DNA from: Piper betle
Taxonomy: Eukaryota; Streptophyta; Magnoliopsida; Piperales; Piperaceae
NCBI GenBank assembly: GCA_033002965.1
Contig: JAURVB010000001.1
Coordinates: 264,310-328,309, forward strand
Direction of reading: 5' to 3'
DNA length: 64,000 bases
The translations under genes were made by a program, and so were the position numbers. Positions within the stretch are counted from its first letter, which is position 1. Each line of letters begins with the position of its first letter. The notes beneath the pieces were generated by a model. That model was not told where the DNA came from and searched no databases. It saw only the letters and a program-made list of their open reading frames with translations. Positions 42,847 through 54,833 of the stretch are shown here, piece after piece.

Positions 42847-44617
42847 CTCTGTAAACAACATCGATACCCACTGCTAAATAAAATACTAAAATCTTTATAT
42901 CATGTATACTCGTGGTGTGTGCTCTCATATTATCAATACGTCCTAATAAAGAAAATAGGGCTAGCAAACCTACAACTATACAATTGGCACACAAATCGAG
43001 ACATCATAATAATAAATAACAAATAAATAAATAAATAAAACACATGCATAGATAATTAGGTAAATAATAAATACATGAACATAAATAATACTCCAATAAG
43101 AAATTAATAATATAATTATACTATATAAATACATGACTAAACACGAGTAAATATCATATATACTCATGTTGGTAAAACATATAAATAATTAAATAAACAA
43201 ACAAATATGCAATTAAATATACAAATAGATAAATAAATAAATAAATGAGTAATATTAATTAATCACGAGGAATATTAATTCAAATATCAAATATACAAAC
43301 GTACGACTAAATATATATAAATAATAACATATGTAAGAAAGTAATTAATAATCAATCAATTAATTCAATTAAATATAATAAACATGAATAAAAATAATAT
43401 CAATGAATAGATACATTATCAATAATAATAATTAATCACATAATCATTCATCAGAGTCAACAAATATATAAATAATAAAAAATAAATAATCATGAATAAA
43501 TGAATAAGTAATTGAATAATTAAATAATTAATAAAGAAAAATACTCATAACATCAAAACATGCTAAACAATGTGAATATGCATCTAAACTAATGTAAGGG
43601 TTCTCAAATTACCAAAAACGGTGCAAAACTGACAAAATGGTCCAAAAGTGAGCTGAACCGGATTGAACTGACCTGAACCAGAGCGAACCAAACGGACTGA
43701 ACCAATCCTGTTTGCATTAACTGGAAAATGGGTTGGGTTAACTAGGTGGACATGAACTGGATTGGTAGACTCAGACATGGGCTGGCGGCCTCAGGCATCG
43801 CCATGCCGGCACGAACGCGGGTGGCAAAAGCAATCACGGGCAAACTGGAAGGGGGGGTGCCCGTCACCATAGAACACCTACGGCGGCGCGACTGGGGTTG
43901 CCGCCGGTCAGGATCAACAGAGGGCATCGATGGTGATCACAGCCGCGGTGGTCATTGTTGGTTGTCTCAAAATGGAGATCTCCACGAATAGAAGCTGTGT
44001 GGGTGGTTGGATTGACCAAAGGTGGCTTGTTTGTGCCAGAAAATAGCTCGAAAGGGTGGTAGCGGTGACAAAAATTGACAGCACAACATCATCGCCAGCG
44101 GTGACTATGGTGGCGCCAGTGGCGATCATGGGTACAGCTGGTCACCATCATACCAATCCAACGGCCAGGAAGCTCGAATCGAGACCGACCAAAGTCCAAA
44201 CTAACTTGAGTCCTCAAAGTGACTCGAACCCTAAAATCAATCTAGTGGGCCCGCAGAGGCACAAACTAGTGATCCGAAATCCCTAAGAGGCATGTAAATG
44301 AGATACCCTAAAAATCCCAAACAAATACTAAACACTGCAACGGCTAGATCTAGGCCTAAAATCTTGGCTAACTCAGAAAAATTGTATGTATACCTCACGT
44401 ATAAGTGGATAACTCATGTTCTACTGTATCATAACTGAAACTATCATATGCATGTCGGGCATACTCAGCCTCCATAACATGCTCATATGGCCATATGTGC
44501 CTCATACTCATATTCTTAAAATTGTTCTGGTTCGAGCTTGCTCGAACCGCCTCGAGATGAGTCCAAACCGGCCAACTACAACTAGGTAAAACCCTTACCC
44601 GAAGTTGGGGTTTTACA
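42847..44617 (-). mobile_element. 5' part of the minus-strand G3 LTR
   Basis: Continues 24500-25413. On the plus strand it holds an AT-rich AAATAAATAA block (43000-43560), a GC-rich block (43740-44260) and the LTR start at 44617 (TGTAAAACCCC on its own strand). Open frames at 43742-44286 fall in the GC-rich block on both strands and have no recognisable domain. Confidence 0.88.
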
Positions 44618-44897
44618 ATATATGTAGGTCTTATAATCCTAAGTCAACTTTGGTGGGAGGATAGATAAATACTACATATAGTTGAGTTGAATGCAATTAT
44701 TTTCTTTCTTATTTTATTTATATTTTATGTTTTTTGACGCATATTTAACAATGTCTTCCATTCTCTTCAGGTCAAGCGGGTTGTTTCAATCTATTTTATT
44801 GACCGAGTCTTATAGACTAACAATTTTAGACATGATTTGACTTGGTCGTAACATTTTTTATTTGGTTCTTAATTAAACCGAAATCGAGGGGTTACAA
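44618..44897 (+). mobile_element. Last piece of the split plus-strand G3 LTR
   Basis: Resumes 'atatatgtaggtcttataatcc' and ends 'cgaaatcgaggggttaca' at 44897, matching the LTR end at 51420-51707. It is followed by the TSD AATCT. Confidence 0.92.
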
Positions 44898-46301
44898 ATC
44901 TACCTATAAGGAAAGACTTTATCACAAAATAGATTCATGTACTACTTCAATAATAAAATTGTAAAAATATTAAATATTTCTCAAAACCTGAGGGCTAATT
45001 AAGAAACATAAATATTTTCTATTTCACCCTAATCAAACAAAATAATCATAATAACCGCCCCATGGGGTATAGCTATTTTAATGAATAATCACATTGTTTA
45101 ATTAGAATTAGATGTATTAAAATCTATATGTGATCTATATATTCACAATATGTATGTTTTATCTTAATTAAAGATGTTGTGGTTACTTTTCAATTAATTC
45201 AAAACACACTAATCACTTAACATCAACACAAATGTATTTAAACTATCACATGTTTAAACATTTCACGTACATATTTATAACATATATAAATATACAAATA
45301 ACTCAAATTTAATATATGAACACTCAATCACATGCACAATAATAAATGACATCTTATAATTTGGTTCAAACAGTCCTTCAACAACATATAAACAACTTGG
45401 ACATTAATTGAACTCCCTAAACAATTCATGTTCAAGCTAACTTTATTGTCCAAGCATAATTAAGTGGGTGTATGGACAACTATATAAACCAAAATAATTC
45501 GGTCAATGTTCTTGTCAATTTAAATTACTCGTACAGTTCATAGACAAGACACAGTGTATATGGGCAGTTTATTGATCTCATGCATAAATCAATTAACCAA
45601 TTCAATGAATAAGCCCAAGAACTTAAAATAAATTACTCATGCTTAAAGTGGATTTGATGATCGCTTGCAGAACAATATAAAGTCCAGCAGTTTCAAAACA
45701 ACTTAAGCCTAACATGAAATTAGCACACATCGAAATCATGTAAAAGAAAAAATCTTTTAACAACGATTGTGAATGACCAATGGATTGATAAAATCGAGAA
45801 GATTTCACCAGCATAAAATTTTTATGGGAAAGAAAAATTTTTTTGATGCCAAATGTAAATTCTTGATAAATATTTGCAATAAACAAATTATACTCAATTT
45901 AGATTAATTAAATCATACCTCCTGTCATAATGATTTCATAAATACTCTTGAAATCTTCTAATATGTTGCACTTCGAAAGTGATGAAAGATGAAGAGAGAA
46001 AATTGCCTAGGTTAAAGACCCCAAAGAAAAATTCCCTATTTGTAACTTCTCATATTAAGAAGTTAAAAGAATAACACCTATAATGGATAACCGTTAATTA
46101 GTTTAGAATGTCAAAGGAAGTCTTGGGAATACGAAAATATGTTTTAGATTACCAAATTTAATTATAACCATTAATATATTTTGATAATTATATATAAAAT
46201 ATAAATGATAAGGACCACATAAAGGTAAAATAAAATTCTAACAAAGGAAACACCAAATATTCTTAAATTCACTCTTGAAACAGCGATTATGAAGGTAGTA
46301 C
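44898..46301 (-). mobile_element. Copia 5' leader and possible 5' LTR, non-coding
   Basis: The minus-strand continuation upstream of the Copia gag start at 15240. It is AT-rich with no gag-pol coding. It holds 'gggcttattcatt' (complement of 45604-45617), also found beyond the pol stop at 238-251, and a TGTTAGAATTT string at 46243 (minus strand) that would suit a Copia LTR start. I find no clear primer site, so the LTR is unproven. The minus-strand open frame 45623-45886 lies here and has no known domain. Confidence 0.45.
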
Positions 46302-49300
46302 TGTAAAACCCCAATTTCGGCTTAGGGCTTTACCCATTTTAGTTTTGTCCAGTTTGGACAGTCTGGAGTAGATTCAAGCGAGCTCGAGCCAAAACCATAT
46401 TAAGAATATGAGTATGAGGTCCATATGGCTGTATGAGTATGTTATAGTGGCTCAGTATGCCCAACATGCAGATGATAAGAGCATGAGTTATCAGTGTGTG
46501 CAGAGGTATAGGAGTTGTTTGTATGTGTTAGCTAGGATTTTAGGCCTACATCTAGACCGTTCAGCATTTAATACTCATTTGGGACTTTTAGGGTATTTTA
46601 TTTGCATGTAGCACAGGGATTTTAGACCATCGGATTGAACCCCATGGTCCCAGCTTGATTGCATCTAGGGTTTCAACGCCTATTTACCCTTCTTGGCTCA
46701 ATTCCCGCCTATAGAGACAATTTTGGGACTCGAGTTAGTTTTGAGTTCATATGGTCATGATCCAAATTTTGCGTCCATATGTATAGTGCATGTACCCATG
46801 GGTGGACCACGAGTTGTCAGACGTCCTGATCATGCCACATGGCAAGATCTGAGCCATCAACTCAGCTTTATCTTCACCCATTGATTTCCAGACTTTCCAT
46901 GATTTTGAAATTTATCACTATTATGCTGCCACCACTTTGACTCGCCGCCGACGAATCTCTGCCTTGCCTCTGGCCACTGGATTGGTACGACGATGACCAC
47001 CTTGCGGCCGGCTATTAGTTTGTACCCATGATCGCCACCCGAGCCACAGTAGTAGCCGGCGGCGGCGGTGTTTTCAGTGTTGTTTTCCGCTGCCGCTGCC
47101 ACCTTTTCGGGCCTTTTTCCCGAGATGACAAACCACCATCGACTGATGCGACCACTCCGACGGCTTCCCCTCGCCGAGATCTACGGTTTGGGATGGACAC
47201 CGACTACCACCGCAGCCATGATTGCCGCTGGCGACATCGCCGCACCTGATCGCAATCCACCCCCATTCTCGCCATTTTTCGGTCGACCAGCAGCCGGAGT
47301 CCACCTATCATCACCGCCATGATGTTCTTCGTCCTCCCCTCTTTTGAATGCGGCTGACAGCAGCCTTTGTCACACTGCCATCGGCGTTTTCTAGTGATGG
47401 GAATCGACGGCCCTCCGCCCGACCCGTTTGCCGGTTTGTCGTCCGCCCGCACCCGACTGCATCCACCTGCCTACGGCCACGTCCGCTTGGTCAAGCATGA
47501 GTCTGCCAGCCATGTCCATGTCCGTGTCCATCAGCCTAGTCAACCCAGCCCATTTTCCGGTTAACCCAGACTGGGTTGGTTTAGCACTTTCGGTTTGCTC
47601 TGGTTCAACTTCGTTTGGTCTAGTTCAGCTTGTTTTTGGCCGTTTGTCGACTGTTTTTGTTAATTTGAGAAGCCTTACATTATTTTAGATGCATATTCAC
47701 ATGATTTAACATGTTTAGATGTTGTGATGATTTTTCTTTATATTATTGTTTTAATTAATTAATTAATTAATTATTTGTTTTTATTTACATGTTTATCATA
47801 TATGATGTATGTTTACATGATTATTTGTTATTATTATTATTATATTTATTTATTAATATTAGTCTTCTATTGTTTACTAAATTGTATATATTTATTTATT
47901 TACTTGTTTGTTGTGTGTATGTTATTATTTGATTATATTTAAGTGTGTATTCTATGATGACGACTATGATATTATTATTATGCACGATTAATTCAAATTA
48001 AATATTTATTTATTTATAAAATGATTATGTATTGACTTATTTAATTGTTTATATAATTACTAACACAAATATATATAATATTTGCTCGTGTTAGCCAATT
48101 ACGTATATAGTATACGATATTATTATTTTATGATTAAAATATTGATTGTTTTTATATATTTATTCTCTGTCTATTTATTCATAATTGTATTTATTTATTT
48201 ATTTATTATTTATTATTATTTATTCACTTTGTTATGTCTCGATTTATGTATTGTGTGTTTATTTAGTATAGTCTTTCTATTAGGATGTATTAATGATATG
48301 AACACGCACTGCGAGCATGCATCATATAAGGATGTTAGTATTTTACTCTCAACCCAGACCAGAACTATTATAAAGGATTGAACTACTCGTAAACCGATTA
48401 ATTTGGCTGACCCAAAACCAAAACGGTTACGACATAACCCTCTCAACGTCTCAAGATGGACCACGCCACTAATGCGCAAACAATGTATGAATAAGATGCA
48501 AAACCCTAGCAGGATACTATGTGAATGTCATGATAATAGCCACACACCAAAATAATTAAAATAACAACAAAATTCATAAAAATCCTGGAATGAAACGGAC
48601 AGAGCCTCCCCTAAATGTGCAACAAGGGGACGACCTGTTAAAACACGACACAATATAATATATATGTAAACAATGATTTACATTACAATAGGGTTCTAAA
48701 ACCTCCACACATTTTGTAATGGGCGTCTCGCCCACCTGCAATTTCATACTCAGTTCATTTGGTTCCTTTTCATTTTAGCACAACACATCATTAGAGCTTT
48801 TCCCAAAACATTTCCAAGCATTTCTAAAACAAGGCATACAAGCTTCACAAACACATGCATATATACACCAATATGTAAATCCACAACAACAGCCAATCAC
48901 ATCACATCTTACGCAAAAGTTAACGCGGCGCCAGGTATGTGTGTGCAATGCAAATGCTAGTCCTTCGTCAAAGCTGGCATACTCCATTCATCTTCCTCAC
49001 CTACATATATAGTAAGAAAACGTCAGCAACGAGTGTCATTGGTCCGGAAATAACTAATATCAAACTGGAACATGAGAGCAAACTGTCATGGAAAGCAAAC
49101 AATCATATATCTTCCTCAAAAACTCTCATAAGGGCAACTATAGAGGAGTCGTTGAGCAGCTGACTCAACAGCATTCTGATCTATCTGGTACTCTGCCGCT
49201 CTTGGCACTTCTTTTTCAGTACTTCGCATAAAACTTTTATCCTAAGCCCTCTTCGAACCTCCATATTACTCCTGGCCTTGAGCACATAGGTCGAGAACTC

Positions 49301-51707
49301 TCAGGCATGCTTCTTTAGTACCCTTTGAACCACAAGTCCGGACATGCGCTGTACTTAACAGTACCCATAAACCTCTATGTTCTCCAGGTGTGAGGAGCTC
49401 AAACGCAAAGTTGTCAGGATCCCTTGGGAATAGAACATGCCACTCACTAATCCAAAGCCCGCTTTGACTGGCATGGCATCCGCTCATGGTACGTGCAAGT
49501 CGATTCATCTTTTCTTGTCTCATTGAAAACTTGATAAAACTGTTATAGGGCGGGGTTGGGATTTATTATAATAGGCCCAAAGGAAACTTGAGGTGGATCT
49601 TATTTTCGAAAATAAGCTCAAGGGATCTCATCCTCGAGGGTTTTTAATTCCGAAAACAATCGACCAAATGACCCGTATTAGGTGGGGTTCAATAAATTAT
49701 CCACCTGACATATCCTACGATCAATAAATCAAATCACCAATAGAGTAGAGCGATAAAACCTGAAAAGCGTTTCCTAACGGACCTATCAGAAGCTCTAAGC
49801 ATAGTCTCGTGCGTAAATGGCAAGCTCCTGCAACAAACCTACATGAACATAACTATTTACTAACGCCCATAAATATACAATGCATGCCTATATAACTAAT
49901 ATATCCACATTCATTCATGAATCTAATCAAACATGACAATCATCTTAACAATCACATTAAAAATCTAATTGTCAAGCTAGTTAATAATTTTATGATTTCA
50001 TACGTAACTTGTTACCTAGCACTTTTAATTCCAATTTCAAAACATACCAATTCTAATTAGGTGATAATGGTTTAATCAATTTAATCCGTTTAACTTAATA
50101 CTAGCATGCAAAACCTAAATCATGCAAATTCATAAATTAACCAACTAGCACACATTTAATTAACTATTCAGTGGTTTACTAACAATTTTATTTGTGAGCA
50201 TTTACATCACACAACACAATCTACGCTAATCATCACATATTTATCATAATTCATGATTAATTAAACTAAAATCATGAAGTTAATAAAATTAATTCCAATA
50301 TGCTACCATGACCACAACAAGCATATAATAATACAAAAAAAGAAGGAAAAACCACCTCGCGATCGGCGCTGAAATCGGTGCCAACGGACGAAGGCGGTGA
50401 AGGCGAGCTGGTGGTTTTCTGGCGACTGTGCCGGCGGGGCAATCGAAGGTAAGGGTTAGCACCGTCTCGGTGAGCTTGACCCAATGGTGGTGATGACAAG
50501 GGCAGCCACGGTGGCAATGACCACCGACGGCGGCGTCGAGTTCAGTTGGGGCAGTCGGTCGCTTCGATTAGATCCACGGTGGGCCTCGACGGCGGCGCTA
50601 GGTAAGGGGGAAAGGTAGGGGAAGTCTAGGGGAGAGCTTCAACGTCACGGAGGCGGCGGTACGGCGTAGACGGCGGTGGAATCAAGTCAGGAGCAGCCAT
50701 GAAATTGAGGGTGATTTTTGGCGTCGCGACGGCTAGACGGTGGCCAGGCGTGGTTGAGGCAGCAAGGCAACGGCACGGCCAGGTTTGGCAGCACGAGGCG
50801 AGGTGGTGTCGGCGGCGGTGACAAAAACCTCAAGGGTAGCGGCTAGGGTTTGGGGTGGTGAAAACGTCGGGGGTTGTGGGGAAGGGAGATGAGAAATATA
50901 TGAGTGGCAAACTTGTAAATAGACTTGACTTGACACCGGCTCGAGTCAAGAATTATAACTAATTCGGAATAAATCCCAGAAAAATTGGGAAAAATCCCAT
51001 AAAATCAAACAAAACACCACAACATCCAAATGACAGCTGTATAACTAATAACCCACCCAAATACTATCTAAAACATCCTAATGAGTTATTCGGCCTAAAC
51101 TAATTCTACAGTCACAACATGAAAAAGAATAGAATCATCAATTGTATACTCTCATATCTACTGATAACTCAGTCCGCTGATACGTATTTGACGCTATCAT
51201 CGATACTTGGGTATACATGAACCCTCATAGCACATGCATATGGTCGGCCTCGGCCCCACGCACATGTTCTGAAAGCTAAACCAACTCCAACCACGGTTGA
51301 ACCGATCGGCTAACGACTATAAAACCCTGACTCGCGTCGCGGGTTTTACAAATGGAATACCTATTTGCCATATTGTATTATTTATTTTTCAGACCAGTAA
51401 TATTTGTTACTGATGGTTTTCATATAATATATATAGGTCATGCAAATCTTGAGTCGACTTTGGTGGGAAGACAGATAAACGCTACACACACTTGAGCTCA
51501 ACATAGTATTTACTTTCTTACATTTATTTATATTTGATGTATTTTGATACTTATTTCACAATGTCTTCCATTATCATGACACCAAGAGGGTTATTTTGAT
51601 CTATTTTATTAATCGAGTCTTACTGACTAACAATATTAAACATGACTTGACTCGAATCATAACATTTCTAATCCGGTTCTTAGGTGAACCGAAATCTGGG
51701 TGTTACA
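46302..51707 (+). mobile_element. G3 solo LTR split by a G4 LTR, TSD AGTAC/AGCAC
   Basis: It starts TGTAAAACCCC at 46302 and ends CTGGGTGTTACA at 51707. Flanks AGTAC (46297-46301) and AGCAC (51708-51712) agree at four of five bases. Its own sequence is 46302-48345 and 51351-51707. It has the GC-rich block (46890-47570) and AT-rich block (47690-48260). Compared with 22560-23200, about 600 bp around the G4 insertion are missing, so part of the LTR was deleted. Many overlapping open frames at 46857-47688 on both strands belong to the GC-rich block. Confidence 0.88.
48346..51350 (-). mobile_element. G4 LTR (minus strand) inside the G3 LTR
   Basis: On the plus strand it ends GCGGGTTTTACA at 51350, i.e. 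TGTAAAACCCGC on its own strand. The left end lacks about 30 bp relative to 15520. About 3.0 kb long. It contains the segment 49260-49430 shared (reverse complement) with the G3 LTR at 14320-14470, the GC-rich block at 50340-50930, and the block 'tgtaaatagacttgactt' near 50923. No TSD can be read because the left edge is truncated. Confidence 0.8.
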
Positions 51708-51934
51708 AGCACAGTGCATTGTAATTCTGATAGGCAATAAGGGTCTTATTATGGGAAAAATCATCTTGATGGTGCATCTATTTATAGAAGGTTGATGCTG
51801 AAGAAGATAAAATATAAATTACGGAAAGAGTTGGTGGCTTATATGAATTATTTGTTGATGTAGCAGACCTGAAAATTTCTATGACAGCAATATCAAGTCA
51901 CAAACTAGTAATAGACGGCACTAAGGGGAGCATC

Positions 51935-52965
51935 TTTCGGTTCAAACTGAGAAAACCGACCAAGCCAAACCGAATAAAAATTTTGGTTCAATTACGATAA
52001 ACACCGCGTCAGCTTTTGGTTGAAAGAATAATGAATTTTACGAGGGTGAATTAATTGAGAAAATATCAACGATAGCCATGCATGAAATTTTTATATCAGT
52101 CATAACCAATTTTAAAATCAATTTCAAACATAGCCTATATTCATATTTTCCCATCACTGGTAGCCAATACATAGGTAATATGGGAGATTTGCCCTAATCA
52201 TTGAATCAGAAGACTGAAATGCCCCCACATTATTTTATTGATTACTAATAATACCCACACAACAGATTAAAACAAGAAAAAACCCACTCAACGTCATCTT
52301 ATATTTTCCTGCTGCTTTTGGCGCCATTACTACATTTTTACGTTTCTATGTCTCTCATTGTTTCACCCTTGCTCATTGGTTAAACTTGGCTGTCCCCTGG
52401 CTAGACCGGCCAGGGGACTACCAGGTCCATCCCGCTAGGACCGGATATGGCCGGCGGCGGCCAAATTCAGCCACGGAAAAATCATATTTTCCCCTCAAGC
52501 CAGCTTGGTCAGCAGCGACCAAATCTGGTCGCGGCTTAAGAAAAAAATATTAGCCCGGCTGGCCAGGCCTTGCCACCGCCGACATCGACGGCGGTGAACT
52601 TAGTCATAGGCGAATGTGGGGGTGGAGGTTTTTGTTTGTTTGTTTTTATTATCAAATCTGGGTCATTCTTATGATCAGATGGCCTAAATTAAAGTATGAA
52701 ACAGGAACATGTTCTTGCCTTGGGCTCATTAAAACACTTCCCTGTATATAAAATCAAGGTGAAGCTAATTGTATCGTTTTTGAAATTTATTATTTTATTT
52801 TATTAAAATTAGTTTCTATCTAAATCGAATCGAACTGACTGAATTATATTGGTCAATTTTGGTTCGGTTTGGACAAAAGACTTGGTCTGCTTCAGTTTTA
52901 AATTTTCAGAACCAAACTGCTTTTCAGAGATTGGGTTCCTGAACCAACTTATTGCCCTTCCCTCG
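51935..52965. mobile_element. Possible non-autonomous DNA transposon
   Basis: The left part has 'cggttcaaactgagaaaacc' and 'ccaagccaaaccgaataaaa'. The right part has 'tttggttcggtttggac' and 'ttctgaaccaactta', which in reverse complement give a similar AACCGAACC-rich order. Such subterminal motifs are seen in some plant hAT-type elements. The inverted ends are imperfect and I could not define a TSD. A GC-rich, self-complementary stretch with 'gaccggccagggg' and 'ggctggccagg' (about 52395-52580) lies in the middle. Confidence 0.3.
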
Positions 52966-53884
52966 GAATACTGATAAGCTTGATGACAAATGGTTTATTC
53001 ATAGGATGGGTAAGCAATTTAAATTTGAATGAACCGATCGAAGGCAAGTTAGGGGAAAGAGTGTGATCATCACGTACATAAAAGATAAGATTAAATAATC
53101 AAAGTTAAAACCACATTGACAACATGGAAATTATATCCTGACAATATAGTCTGACAAGTTACAATATTATAGTCGGAAAAGATATTGAAGGAGCTTGCCC
53201 AAATGGGGGAACATCTATATATCCTTACAATACAATCCAAAAAGTGTTTTTCTTGTAATTAATTTTGAACCTACATTGATATTAGACTTGTGTGGGACCA
53301 AAGTGTCTTTCTAAGCTATTTTAACTTTTAATCAATTGAAACACACCTACAAGATGTCATTATTCTTATTTTCATCAAAATTTGTTCTCATTTTATCCTA
53401 TTTAAAATTCTTCATATATTTTGTCTTTTACAAAATATATTATTAATAAATTTTAAGCATATTTCAACTGGTATACATGAAGCACAGTAATTTTGACTAT
53501 ATATATATATATATATATATGAAGATTTTAATAATACAGATTAGAAAGTATACCGTCACGATGAAATAAATAAAAGACGTTCATAAGGTTGATTCAACTC
53601 ACAATTAAGAGAGAAGAATATAAATCCATGGTACAGATCCCAAAGCCAAAACACTCTAACCCTCTTCCCACTAACTACGCTCTTGTAGGAGAAAATGAAA
53701 TGACGTGACTATTATTAGGAGGTTATATTTATTGAAATTCTACTAAGATTCCTAATATATTATGTCTTTGCTAATTACTAAATTATAATGAGGGTTATAC
53801 AGGTAATTCAACTAATAATAAAAAACCTAATTAATTTCAAATTCTCCCCAAATATTAAGCATATAATAAATATAACATATAATA

Positions 53885-53962
53885 ATATATACATACATAC
53901 ATATACATATACATATACGTATATACATATACATATACATATACATATATATATATATATAT
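53885..53962 (+). repeat. (ATACAT)n / (TA)n microsatellite
   Basis: Runs of CATATA and CATACATA ending in a TA tract, directly against the left end of the palindromic element. Confidence 0.9.
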
Positions 53963-54279
53963 AATCATTTTAACCTATCCCATGCTTCTTTTTGCAATAT
54001 TTTATGAATTTTTACCTTTTTAAGTAAATTATTTTTCCATGTTGATATAGTTACAAAAAGTAAAAATAATTTAGTTAGAAAACCATAAAATCATAAAATT
54101 ATTATGACGAATAGTAGCTCAGGCCAAAATTTTCTTCAAGACTAACTGGTTTTTGGCTTACATTCTTGACTTTACGACGAGATTGCCATAAGCCGCCCAT
54201 ATGTCCTTAGTGAATTGACAAATAAGAGTCTCCCTTTTGTGCGTTGTAACGCCCAGGGGCGTGGTAGAGAGTCTAGAGA

Positions 54280-54556
54280 CCACTTCAACAGACTCCTGGT
54301 CAAGATCAATCATCAATGGTCAAGCAAACTAATTCTTCACGTAGTAATTGTTAAGGGGCCAGTACAGACCATCCTCATCTCCTTGCAACTGATAACAAAA
54401 AAAATATGTCGACATGGAGAGGCCACTTCAACAGACTGCCGGTCAAGATTAATCATCAATGGTCAAGCAGACAAATTCTTCACATAGTAATTGTTAAGGG
54501 GCTAGTACAGACCATTCTCATCTCCTTGCAAGTGATAACAAAAAAAATGTCAACAT
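54280..54556 (+). repeat. ~138-bp tandem duplication in the palindrome's left arm
   Basis: The block 'gagaccacttcaacagactc…gataacaaaaaaaatat' is repeated as 'gaggccacttcaacagactg…gataacaaaaaaaatg'. The two copies differ at several bases. The right arm has only one counterpart (about 55213-55360), so the duplication arose after the palindrome formed. Confidence 0.88.
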
Positions 54557-54833
54557 CAACTTCTATTGATATATTGGCAAGGAGTTCAAGAACCAAGATT
54601 CATTCTTTACTTATATATTTGTCTATCTATTTATCTATTAATTTATATATTTATATATATGTATATACAGAGTGAGAAAAATAATAGGGTGTCAACTTGA
54701 AAACTTAAGAATGGACCCGTGTTTAAACTGTTTGATATATATCAACGGTGATCATGCTTTTCTTTTGTAAATTATCATCAGCATTAATTCCTATCAAACA
54801 CACTAAAGTTGTGTTCCTAAATATTAACCTTGT

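Larger units (their letters stand above)
24500..44617 (-). mobile_element. Minus-strand G3 solo LTR, TSD ATATA, split by the G2 composite
   Basis: Read on the plus strand it starts TGTAACACCC at 24500 and ends GGGGTTTTACA at 44617; on its own strand this is TGTAAAACCCC…GGGTGTTACA. Perfect TSDs ATATA lie at 24495-24499 and 44618-44622. Its own sequence is 24500-25413 plus 42847-44617, about 2.69 kb. The two pieces join at 'gagctcgga' and 'ctctgtaaac', matching 'ggttacggagttcgagctt' (22581-22599) reverse-complemented. It inserted into another G3 LTR in the opposite orientation. Confidence 0.92.
15349..44897 (+). mobile_element. G3 solo LTR split by a 26.7-kb nest, TSD AATCT
   Basis: The outermost unit of the large nest. 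It starts TGTAAAACC at 15349 and ends GGGGTTACA at 44897, with perfect TSDs AATCT at 15344-15348 and 44898-44902. Its own sequence survives in four pieces: 15349-15519, 20847-23221, 24446-24499 and 44618-44897, together about 2.88 kb, a normal G3 LTR length. Each join was checked by eye against an uninterrupted G3 sequence: 'cccgacatg' to 'gatgattgtttcag', 'gccagtttgta' to 'ctagttatttttt', and 'ttcatattatata' to 'atatatgtaggt'. The insertions are a G4 LTR, a G1b LTR and a minus-strand G3 LTR carrying the G2/chromovirus composite. It lies in the Copia leader. Confidence 0.92.
51708..53973. other. No gene recognised; flank of the G3 LTR, possible DNA element, AT-rich sequence
   Basis: The first ~220 bp continue the sequence interrupted by the G3 LTR; on the minus strand they hold TATAAATAG (51786-51778), which could be the Copia LTR promoter. 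From about 51935 to 52965 there is a possible non-autonomous DNA transposon (separate entry). From 52966 to 53880 I see only AT-rich sequence, with a short (AT)n at 53502-53520. No open frame of note on either strand. Confidence 0.5.

Noticed and set aside
46857..47688. Cluster of open frames on both strands, apparent GC-rich gene
   Set aside because: Same block recurs at 21300-21780 and 43740-44260 in G3 LTRs, with different frames open in each copy.
51731..51745. Possible minus-strand primer-binding site (TGCCTATCAGAAT)
   Set aside because: Only a partial match to TGGTATCAGAGC, and it lies about 40 bp from a TATA-like site, too close for an LTR end.
54215..54675. Two overlapping open frames in the palindrome's left arm
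   Set aside because: They reflect the tandem duplication and have no transposase motif; the right arm does not keep them.
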